From assembly GCF_034670185.1 (NCBI RefSeq), contig NZ_JAXMNY010000003.1:543065-607064 (forward strand): 64,000 bases of DNA. The letters run 5' to 3'. Below the pieces are notes generated by a model. It saw only the letters and a list, made by a program, of their open reading frames with translations, searched no databases and was not told where the DNA came from. Numbering within the stretch: the stretch's first letter is position 1; the number at the start of each line of letters is the position of its first letter. Below are positions 1-7,067 of the stretch, one piece after another. This stretch comes from Nisaea sp. GTDB taxonomy: Bacteria > Pseudomonadota > Alphaproteobacteria > Thalassobaculales > Thalassobaculaceae. Made by a program: the position numbers and the translations under genes.

Positions 1-549
1 TTTTTCATTCGCCCGGCGCTGGGGCCGGGTCAACAAGGGCGGGGCTGCCGGTTTGGGCGCGGTCAGGATGGGGCGTCTTGCTGCCTGTGCTGCCGCCACG
101 GACTTGGCGGATTCCGTCAGGAATGCAGCTCTGGTCGTCGGTTTCAGGTCGAGCACGATGCGTGCGCTCTGATTTCCCTTGGCGGGAAGAGAGAAGGCGG
201 AGGCGATGGAATAGGGTTGTGCGGTGTCGATAACCACGCGTGACGTGCCGGGACGGAACAGACCGAAACGGAAACCCTTAATTGCTTTCGGGCGCCGGTT
301 CTCCGGGTGCGCGTCGCGGGAGAAGGTGACTTCCGGCAAATCAACGATAACCCGGTAAGGGTCCGCCAGACTGAAAACCTTGAAATCGAGTGGGCGAGAG
401 AGATCCATGACGAACCGGATCTTGTCCGGATGCTGGCCGATGCGGATATCTTCAACCGTCCCGTCTATGGCCATGGCGGCTGGTGTGGCGCCGAGGATGC
501 CACAGAGAACAAGCAGAAGTGTCGTGATCCGTCTTTTCAATATCTGCAC
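1..549 (-). CDS. amiC: N-acetylmuramoyl-L-alanine amidase, N-terminal part (cut by window edge)
   Basis: The visible 183 codons give a signal peptide (basic KRR, a Leu-rich core, then an ATPAAMA cleavage region) followed by an AMIN domain at about residues 30-135, with segments such as DKIRFVMDLS, PYRVIVDLPEV and SRVVIDTAQPY. A Pro/Ala-rich linker runs to the window edge. AMIN domains target periplasmic cell-wall amidases to the division septum. The catalytic zinc Amidase_3 domain is expected beyond position 1 and cannot be seen, so the amidase call rests on AMIN architecture and on the common divergent amiC/rne arrangement in alphaproteobacteria. I chose the GTG start because the frame has a stop a short way upstream, no in-frame ATG before the signal peptide, and the signal peptide begins there. 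Confidence 0.8.
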   Translation of the reverse strand, partial: MQILKRRITTLLLVLCGILGATPAAMAIDGTVEDIRIGQHPDKIRFVMDLSRPLDFKVFSLADPYRVIVDLPEVTFSRDAHPENRRPKAIKGFRFGLFRPGTSRVVIDTAQPYSIASAFSLPAKGNQSARIVLDLKPTTRAAFLTESAKSVAAAQAARRPILTAPKPAAPPLLTRPQRRANEK

Positions 550-1130
550 CGGTCCGCGCCCGCATCTGCGTCCATACCGCAATCTCAACCATTTTTAACC
601 ATTGCCGATTCGCATTGCAATAAAATCTCTACGAATCAGCCTTTTGAACGGGGTTTCTTGAGCGTAACATTAATTTTTGCTGGGGTTGTGCGTGGATTGA
701 AGGAAATCATTGTTCCTAAAATCCAAAGTGACTATGTTACGCGGGTGCCGGTCCATATCGGACAGCGCAGATTTCTGCCCCGTAGCTTTCGGAAACGTGG
801 TCGCGGGGCGCCCCTAATGGCGCGGGAATGCGCCCATATTCTACACAACGGGACATGCTCCGATCGTGATCCACGCTGGTTCAAATCCGATTATTCCTGC
901 GCCGAGCCGCCTGACGGCTCCGTGTGGTGAGATCGTGAACGGGCTATTCAGAACGGATCGAACGGACAGGGTTCCTGCTATCGAACGGAAACGCGGCGTT
1001 GGTGGCCATTGCGCTCTTACCCCCGTTTCGCTCTCAGAGAACATGCCCGCGGACGCGGCGCCTGTACGCATCGGAAGATTGAATCCCGACGTACGGCGCG
1101 CGACACGCGTGGCCCAGGAGTCTACTTTTA
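550..1130 (+). other. Intergenic region and long structured 5' leader of rne
   Basis: This 581-base gap between the divergent amiC and rne genes holds no convincing gene. The part nearer amiC is AT-rich and probably carries promoters for both genes. The part nearer rne is rich in potential RNA structure: a GGGGCGCCCC palindrome at 805-814, an 11-bp pairing of 819-829 (GGCGCGGGAAT) with 893-903 (ATTCCTGCGCC) including one G-U pair, and a hairpin GAGCCG/CGGCTC at 904-920. RNase E is known in Escherichia coli to control its own level through its 5' untranslated region. By analogy this leader could be autoregulatory; that is inference. Confidence 0.5.
710..738 (+). promoter_or_regulatory. Candidate sigma70 promoter for rne
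   Basis: TTGTTC at 710-715 and TATGTT at 733-738 are separated by 17 bases, which fits a housekeeping promoter. It would give an rne leader of nearly 400 bases, similar in scale to the long leader of enteric rne. Only pattern matching supports it, and other AT-rich hexamers nearby are possible. Confidence 0.3.
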
Positions 1131-3779
1131 ATGTCAAAAAGCATGTTGATCGACGCCACACAGGCGGAAGAGACCCGAGTGGTCCTTCTGAGTGGCAATC
1201 GTGTCGAAGATTTCGACTTCGAGACAGAATCTCGCAAGCAGCTTAAGGGAAACATATATCTCGCCCGGGTAACCCGGGTTGAGCCGTCCCTGCAGGCTGC
1301 TTTCGTTGAATATGGCGGGAACCGTCACGGCTTCCTCGCCTTCAGCGAAATTCATCCCGATTATTACCGGATCCCGGTCGAGGATCGCGAAGCCCTGCTC
1401 GCCGAAGAGCGGGCGGAGGACGCGGTCGCTGCTGCCGCAGCTGGAGATGACGCTCCAGCGCCAACTCCGGAAGAGCGGGCAGAGGCCCGGGCCAGTCACA
1501 CGGCCGGAGACGAAGACGAGGACGGCCCGCCCGCCCCGCCGCCGGAAAGCATTGGCGGCGACGATACGGACGGTGACGACGATGATGTCCGTCCGCGGAA
1601 AAATATCAGCCGCCGATACAAGATCCAGGAAGTCATCACCCGGCGCCAGATCATGCTGGTGCAGGTGGTCAAGGAAGAGCGCGGCAATAAAGGCGCGGCG
1701 CTCACCACTTACCTGTCTCTGGCTGGCCGCTATTGCGTACTGATGCCGAACACCGCGCGTGGTGGAGGGGTGTCCCGCAAGATCACCAATATCGCGGATC
1801 GCAAGCGTCTGAAGCAGATTGTCGAAGGGCTGGAATTGCCCGAGGGCATGGCGGTGATTGTCCGGACGGCCGGTAGCCAGCGCACCAAGACCGAGATCAA
1901 GCGCGATTATGAGTATCTGCTCCGGCTCTGGGACCAGATCCGTGAGAAGACACTGACCTCCTCGGCACCTTGTCTGATTTACGAGGAAGCCAACCTGATC
2001 AAGCGCTCAATCCGGGATCTCTACACCCGCGATATCGACCAGGTTCTGGTCGAGGGCGAGGATGGCTACCGGATCGCCAAGGACTTCATGCGTACCCTGG
2101 TGCCTAGTCACGCCAAGCGCGTGCAGCCCTACAAGGAACAGACTGTTCCGCTGTTCCACCGCTATCAGATCGAAGGTCAGCTCGACGCGATCCATAATCC
2201 GGTCGTGCAGCTGAAATCCGGCGGATACCTGGTGATGAGCCAGACCGAAGCGCTGGTTGCTGTCGATGTGAACTCCGGCCGCGCCACGCGCGAGAGGAAC
2301 ATCGAGGAAACCGCGCTGAAGACGAACCTCGAGGCGGCGGACGAAGTCGCGCGCCAGCTTCGGCTGCGCGACATGGCCGGCCTTGTGGTCATCGATTTCA
2401 TCGACATGGACGAGCCGCGCAACCAGCATGCCGTCGAACGGCGCATGAAGGATGCGATGAAGAACGACCGGGCGCGTATCCAGCTCGGCCGGATCAGCCA
2501 TTTCGGACTGATGGAATTGTCCCGTCAGCGGCTGCGCCCAAGTGTCTTCGAAGCCTCGACCCAGGTCTGCGTGCAATGCGCCGGCAGCGGCCGCGTCCGT
2601 TCCACGGACTCGACGGCCCTGCATGTGCTCCGCGCGATTGAGGAAGAAGGAATCAAGCAGAAGGCAAGCGAGATTTCCGTCTTCGTGCCTTCCGAGGTCG
2701 GCTTCTACATCCTGAACAAGAAGCGTGAAGCGCTGGCGACTATCGAGGAACGATACGGTTTCCTGGTCTTCCTGGAAGCCGACGACAGCCTTGTGACGCC
2801 GGATATGCGCATCGAGCGTTTGCTGCCGAAATCGGCCAGCGACCGGATCGATCTCGCGGCACCTATCATCGCCCCGCACGTCGAGGAGGATGATGAAGAG
2901 GTCGAAACTGAGGCCGATGCCGAGGTCGAGGGTGATACGGAAGAGCGTGACGAGGAGCGTCGTCCCAAGCGGTCCCGCCGTCGCCGCCGCCGTGGTGGTG
3001 AAAAACGCGCTGCCGAGCAGCAGGATCAGGGTGAGAGCGTTTCCGAAGAGGCGGCGGAAGAGGGCGACGAAAGCTCTGCTCCCGCTGCGGCCGACGGAGA
3101 AGCTGCGTCCGGTGACGATGAGGATGGCAACAAGAAGCGCCGCCGTCGGGGCAAGCGCGGCGGTCGCCGCAGGTCGCGTCGTGGCAATGGTGAAGAAGGC
3201 GCTGCAGCGAACGAGAATGGCGAAAGCGGGGAGCAGACCGGTGAGGATGCATCCGAAGGCCAGGATAGTCAGGCTGCGTCTGCCGATCAGAATGGACAAG
3301 CTGATGCTGCCGCTCCTGAGGTGATGGAGGCTCCGGCCAAAGTCGAGGACGTTGCATCGGAAACTGCAGCGGTTGAGGCCGCTGCGAGTGTTGACGCCCC
3401 GGCCGCCGAGGAAGAAAAGCCGAAGCGCAAGCCGCGTGTCCGGCGCAAGAAGGCCGCTGATACCGAAGCCGCTCCCGCAGCCGAAAGCGACGAGAAGGCA
3501 GAGAAGGCCGAAGAAAAGCCTGCGAAACCGCGTCGCCGTAGCCGGGCCAAGAAAGCCGCGGCTGTTGACGAGGCGCCGAAAGCAGATGCGGCTCCGGTGA
3601 AAGAGGCCCCGGCCGCTGCCGAAGTTTCTTCCGGGAACGGAGCTGACAAGATCGCTGAAGCCGCTCCGTCAGAGCCGAAAAAAGCGCCTGCAGATAGCGG
3701 TACGGCCGCCGATGCCGACAGTCCTGCCAAAGAGGGCAAGACGCGCCGTGGCTGGTGGAACCGGTTGATTCCGTCCTAA
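1131..3779 (+). CDS. rne: Ribonuclease E (degradosome scaffold endonuclease)
   Basis: This 882-residue endoribonuclease matures rRNA and tRNA and starts mRNA decay. The N-terminal half holds an S1 RNA-binding domain, interrupted at about residues 90-160 by an acidic Ala/Pro/Asp insertion as in other alphaproteobacterial enzymes, then the DNase I-like catalytic part with VDVNSG and VVIDFIDMD, the acidic residues that bind magnesium. A CVQC zinc-link motif follows. The C-terminal third is low-complexity, with alternating acidic stretches and Arg/Lys-rich blocks (SRRRRRRGG, KRGGRRRSRR) that should bind RNA and partners. The last residues are RRGWWNRLIPS; in Caulobacter a GWW motif at this end binds polynucleotide phosphorylase. 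The ATG is preceded by an AGGAG ribosome-binding site. The gene stands alone, ending in a terminator. Confidence 0.97.
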   Translation: MSKSMLIDATQAEETRVVLLSGNRVEDFDFETESRKQLKGNIYLARVTRVEPSLQAAFVEYGGNRHGFLAFSEIHPDYYRIPVEDREALLAEERAEDAVAAAAAGDDAPAPTPEERAEARASHTAGDEDEDGPPAPPPESIGGDDTDGDDDDVRPRKNISRRYKIQEVITRRQIMLVQVVKEERGNKGAALTTYLSLAGRYCVLMPNTARGGGVSRKITNIADRKRLKQIVEGLELPEGMAVIVRTAGSQRTKTEIKRDYEYLLRLWDQIREKTLTSSAPCLIYEEANLIKRSIRDLYTRDIDQVLVEGEDGYRIAKDFMRTLVPSHAKRVQPYKEQTVPLFHRYQIEGQLDAIHNPVVQLKSGGYLVMSQTEALVAVDVNSGRATRERNIEETALKTNLEAADEVARQLRLRDMAGLVVIDFIDMDEPRNQHAVERRMKDAMKNDRARIQLGRISHFGLMELSRQRLRPSVFEASTQVCVQCAGSGRVRSTDSTALHVLRAIEEEGIKQKASEISVFVPSEVGFYILNKKREALATIEERYGFLVFLEADDSLVTPDMRIERLLPKSASDRIDLAAPIIAPHVEEDDEEVETEADAEVEGDTEERDEERRPKRSRRRRRRGGEKRAAEQQDQGESVSEEAAEEGDESSAPAAADGEAASGDDEDGNKKRRRRGKRGGRRRSRRGNGEEGAAANENGESGEQTGEDASEGQDSQAASADQNGQADAAAPEVMEAPAKVEDVASETAAVEAAASVDAPAAEEEKPKRKPRVRRKKAADTEAAPAAESDEKAEKAEEKPAKPRRRSRAKKAAAVDEAPKADAAPVKEAPAAAEVSSGNGADKIAEAAPSEPKKAPADSGTAADADSPAKEGKTRRGWWNRLIPS

Positions 3780-3805
3780 GACGGCAATCGAAATCATAAG
3801 AAAAT

Positions 3806-3832
3806 GGGGCGCCTGTCGGGCGCCCCGTTTTT
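3806..3832 (+). terminator. Rho-independent terminator of rne (may act in both directions)
   Basis: GGGGCGCC (3806-3813) pairs perfectly with GGCGCCCC (3819-3826) around a five-base loop and is followed by GTTTTT. On the opposite strand the stem is followed by ATTTTC, so it may also end the convergent rsmA transcript. Confidence 0.85.
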
Positions 3833-3850
3833 GTTTCCGGATGACGGATC

Positions 3851-4696
3851 TCAGCGCTGAGCGGCTACCGCACGGGCAAGGGCGCAGAATTCCTCGACGG
3901 TGAGTGTTTCCGGGCGTGCTGTCGGGTCAATTCCGATGGCTTCCAGGAACTCGGCGCCGCCATAGCTCCTCAGGGATGCGCGCAGCATTTTACGGCGCTG
4001 AGAGAATGCGTCGGCAGTGACCTGTTCGAGCAGGTCCGGGTCCGCTTCGGCCAGCGGCTTCGGACGCGGTTTAAGCCGGACGACCTGAGAAATGATTTTC
4101 GGCGCGGGCGTGAAGGCACGCGGTGGGATGTCGAACAGCGGGAAGACCTCTGCCCGCCATTGTGCGGCTATACTGAGCCGTCCGTATTGCGATGTGGACG
4201 GTGATGCCGAGATCCGTTCCGCCACTTCTTTCTGGAACATCAGTGTGAAGCTTTCGAAAGCTTCGGCTCGCTTCAACCAGCTCAGCAGCATCGGTGTACC
4301 GACATTGTAGGGCAGGTTCGCGATAACCCGTCGCGGGGCGTCTCCCAGAGCTGTGAGATCGATGTCCATCGCGTCCGCTTCGATAACCTCCAGACGGCCG
4401 TCAGCGGCATCGACAAGGTCCTGCAGGGCTTCGATGGAGCGGCGGTCCCGCTCGATGGCGATAACCTTGCGGGCGCCTTCCAGCAACAGCGCGCGGGTCA
4501 GTCCTCCTGGCCCCGGACCGATTTCGATGCAGGTGCCTTCGGCAAGATTGCCGGCTGCGCGGGCGATGCGCCGGGTCAGGTTGAGATCGAAGAGGAAATT
4601 CTGGCCGAGCGATTTACGGGCCGAAAGCTGGAAGCGTGCGATGATGTCGCGCAGCGGGGGCAGGGCCTCGACAGCGGCGATGATCGGATCAGTCAT
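3851..4696 (-). CDS. rsmA: 16S rRNA dimethyladenosine transferase (KsgA)
   Basis: This 281-residue enzyme dimethylates two adjacent adenosines near the 3' end of 16S rRNA during 30S assembly, using S-adenosylmethionine. The fold is shown by the N-terminal KSLGQNFL motif (residues 28-35), the SAM-binding glycine loop EIGPGPGGLT (58-67), an acidic strand end IERD (81-84), and the catalytic NLPYN motif (127-131). The C-terminal domain has QRRKMLRASL, typical of the family. Length is normal. The start overlaps the end of pdxA by eight bases, so the two are translated from one message. This is the last gene of the lptF-to-rsmA run, matching the surA-pdxA-rsmA order known in gammaproteobacteria. 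Confidence 0.97.
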   Translation of the reverse strand: MTDPIIAAVEALPPLRDIIARFQLSARKSLGQNFLFDLNLTRRIARAAGNLAEGTCIEIGPGPGGLTRALLLEGARKVIAIERDRRSIEALQDLVDAADGRLEVIEADAMDIDLTALGDAPRRVIANLPYNVGTPMLLSWLKRAEAFESFTLMFQKEVAERISASPSTSQYGRLSIAAQWRAEVFPLFDIPPRAFTPAPKIISQVVRLKPRPKPLAEADPDLLEQVTADAFSQRRKMLRASLRSYGGAEFLEAIGIDPTARPETLTVEEFCALARAVAAQR

Positions 4697-5717
4697 GATG
4701 CTTCGCCCTGGTGCGCGCCATATCGCCCGCCATGGTCAGCGCGGCTATCATACTGTCCGCATGAGCGCGTCCCGTGCCGGCCAGCTCCAGCGCGGTGCCG
4801 TGGTCCGGCGATGTGCGGATGAAGGGCAGGCCGAGCGTCACATTCACGCCGCCCCAGAAATCGAGGGTCTTGATCGGGATCAATGCCTGGTCGTGATACA
4901 TGCAGATTGCCGCGTCGTAGCTCTCGCGCGCCTCGGCATGGAACATGGTGTCGGCGGACAAGGGGCCGAAGGCAGCGATGCCGTCGGCTCTCAGGGCTTG
5001 TACCGCTGGTACGATGATGTCCCGGTCCTCGGTTCCGATGGTGCCATCCTCTCCGGCATGAGGGTTAAGTCCGGCGATCGCCAATCGCGGGGCTTTGCAG
5101 CCGAAATCCCGCTTCAGGGCTTCGGCAGTAATCCGGGCCTTGGTGACGATCATCTCGGTTGTGAGAGCCTCCGGGACCTGCTTCAGCGGGATGTGGATGG
5201 TAATCGGAACAACGCGTATCGCAGGCGCTGCCAGCATCATCACGGGTGTCACGTCCGGGCCGGCAAGTGCAGCCAGAAACTCGGTATGACCGGGATACTT
5301 GAAGCCTGCCTCGTATAGCACGCTTTTCTGGATCGGATTGGTCACCACGCCGGAGGATTGTCCGTCGCAGGTGAATTGCACGGCGCGTTCTATCGCCTCG
5401 ATGACCGCGCCGCCATTTGCCGGATCGAGCTTGCCGGGAGCCGGGGGCGTCGAGAACGTGATGGGCAGAACCGGGAGAGCCCGTTCGAAGACGTCGGCCG
5501 CGTCCTCTGGCTTGTCTATGACCCTGACCGGGACATCCGCACCGATCAGTCGTGCAAGCCTCTCCAGCCGCTCCGGATCATCCAGCAGGAAGAACGGGGA
5601 GAGGCGCGTGCGGGCCGAAGACCAGGCTTTGAGGGTGATCTCCGCACCGGCGCCCGCCGGCTCTCCCGGAGTGACCGCGAGAGGAGGGATGTCGGAGAGA
5701 CTGGATCTGGTTGTCAT
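4689..5717 (-). CDS. pdxA: 4-hydroxythreonine-4-phosphate dehydrogenase
   Basis: PdxA oxidises 4-phosphohydroxy-L-threonine with NAD in the DXP-dependent pathway to pyridoxal phosphate. The 342-residue protein has the three expected metal-binding histidines: H175 in ITIHIPL, H220 in NPHAGED and H275 in MYHDQALIPIK. The substrate-binding GHTEF segment lies at 143-147. The N-terminal motif reads TPGEPAGAGAE where many homologues have GDPAGIGPE, a mild deviation outside the metal site. It follows surA by nine bases and overlaps rsmA by eight. Pairing of vitamin B6 synthesis with surA and rsmA is conserved gene order rather than a shared pathway. Confidence 0.95.
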   Translation of the reverse strand: MTTRSSLSDIPPLAVTPGEPAGAGAEITLKAWSSARTRLSPFFLLDDPERLERLARLIGADVPVRVIDKPEDAADVFERALPVLPITFSTPPAPGKLDPANGGAVIEAIERAVQFTCDGQSSGVVTNPIQKSVLYEAGFKYPGHTEFLAALAGPDVTPVMMLAAPAIRVVPITIHIPLKQVPEALTTEMIVTKARITAEALKRDFGCKAPRLAIAGLNPHAGEDGTIGTEDRDIIVPAVQALRADGIAAFGPLSADTMFHAEARESYDAAICMYHDQALIPIKTLDFWGGVNVTLGLPFIRTSPDHGTALELAGTGRAHADSMIAALTMAGDMARTRAKHHD

Positions 5718-5726
5718 GGTCCCGAC

Positions 5727-7010
5727 CTAGACGCGGGTATCGATGAATGCGTCCCGGCGGATATCACGCAGATAGCGCTGCGCAAAGGTCTCGAACTTGA
5801 TGGCCCTCAATTGATTCGCAATTTCTTCTCGGCCGGGCAGATCGCTCTCCGGCTCCTCGCGGGCGCAGACCATGATGGTGCTGAAACCGGACGGCAGGCG
5901 CACCGGCTCGGAGAGCTCGCCAACCTTGAGGTCGATCACGGCCTCCCGAAGCTGCGCGGACAATTGACCGATTTCCAGTGTTCCAAGATCGGTTCCCGCC
6001 GGCGAATTCAGCTCGGCCGCGAGCAGGTCCATATCTTCGCAGTTTTGCGCGGTTTCGGACACGGCTGTCGCAATGCTCTTCTGGCTGGCTTCAGCTTCCG
6101 GAGAGGAACTGGGCGGCACTGGAACGAAAACCTGCTTTAGGGTGACCTTGGCCTTTGCCGGGTTGGGGGCGCTCAGGATCCGTCGTTCTTCCAGCTGGAT
6201 AATCTGGTAGCCGAATATCGTCTTGATCGGATCGCTGATCTCGCCGGGCTGTAAGTCATCTACAGCAGCTCCAACCTCGTCACCGAGCTGTTCTCTGGTG
6301 GTCCAGCCGATATCGCCACCGGTAGCCGCCGTTGCGCCTTGGGAGAATTCACGCGCAATCGCATCGAACTCGGCCCCGGACCGCAACTGATTGACCAGCC
6401 GCTCGGCGACTTCCTCGTCATTTACGGAGGGATCGTTTGAATCGAGGACAATTTCACGGATCCGGAACTGGGGCTCGCCCCTGTTGCGCTCCAACCGGTT
6501 CAGCGCATCGTCGATTTCGTCGGTCGTGACTTCGACGGTGCTTTGGAACCGCCGGCGCACCAGTTTCACCCAGGCGATGTCGGCTCGCATCTGGTCCAGC
6601 ACCGTCTCGCTTTGGATGCCCTGACTCCGAAGAGAGCGGTCGAACGATCCCGGCGCCAGCTTGTTGCGCTGCTCCATTGACCGCTTCGCGCGCTCCAGCT
6701 CGTCGGAGCTGACATCGATTGAGAGCCGCTTGGCTTCCTGAAGCTTCAGCTTCTCGTCAATCAGGCTGCGCAGGACTTGTGGCCAGATGCGTTGAAAGGT
6801 TTGGGCGTTGCGCGGCAGGTTCGAGACGGTGATGACCATCCGCACGCGCGCGTCGAGATCCCGGACCGAAATGATGTCGTCATTGACAATGGCGGCAATC
6901 CTTAGCGCGTCCTGCGCCAGGACTTTCGTGCCGCCCAGGCAAGATGCACCAGCTGTCAGAACAAATGCCGTGACGGCGATCCGCAACAGAGTCGGAAAAT
7001 GCCACTTCAT
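5727..7010 (-). CDS. surA: Periplasmic peptidyl-prolyl isomerase/chaperone SurA
   Basis: SurA escorts unfolded outer-membrane proteins, including LptD, across the periplasm. The protein has a signal peptide (MKWHFPTLLRIAVTAF through a TKVLAQ cleavage region), a SurA-type N-terminal chaperone domain (AAIVNDDIISVRDLDARV, then LIDEKLKLQEAKRL), and a parvulin domain with FSQGATAATGGDIGW and the ending GYQIIQLEERR. A second, weaker parvulin-like region follows with a DLGTLEIGQL segment. I chose the ATG at 7010 because it begins a compact signal peptide; an ATG at 7034 would add eight residues and neither start has a strong ribosome-binding site. It lies between lptD and pdxA, fitting its role in LptD assembly. 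Confidence 0.93.
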   Translation of the reverse strand: MKWHFPTLLRIAVTAFVLTAGASCLGGTKVLAQDALRIAAIVNDDIISVRDLDARVRMVITVSNLPRNAQTFQRIWPQVLRSLIDEKLKLQEAKRLSIDVSSDELERAKRSMEQRNKLAPGSFDRSLRSQGIQSETVLDQMRADIAWVKLVRRRFQSTVEVTTDEIDDALNRLERNRGEPQFRIREIVLDSNDPSVNDEEVAERLVNQLRSGAEFDAIAREFSQGATAATGGDIGWTTREQLGDEVGAAVDDLQPGEISDPIKTIFGYQIIQLEERRILSAPNPAKAKVTLKQVFVPVPPSSSPEAEASQKSIATAVSETAQNCEDMDLLAAELNSPAGTDLGTLEIGQLSAQLREAVIDLKVGELSEPVRLPSGFSTIMVCAREEPESDLPGREEIANQLRAIKFETFAQRYLRDIRRDAFIDTRV

Positions 7011-7067
7011 GAAACTCAACCCAGATCTCGCCATTTTGGTTCGATGTGTACCCGTGGTTTGTATGCG

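Noticed and set aside
819..903. Possible tRNA gene in the rne leader
   Set aside because: The T-arm and acceptor-like pairing are visible, but no D-arm or anticodon arm folds and no CCA-compatible end; kept only as a structural finding.
307..930. Open frame of 207 codons on the plus strand over amiC and the gap
   Set aside because: Antisense to a clear AMIN-domain coding frame, with no family pattern and no ribosome-binding site.
2007..3299. Open frame of 430 codons antisense to rne
   Set aside because: Result of GC-rich codon bias opposite a repetitive coding region; no recognisable domain.
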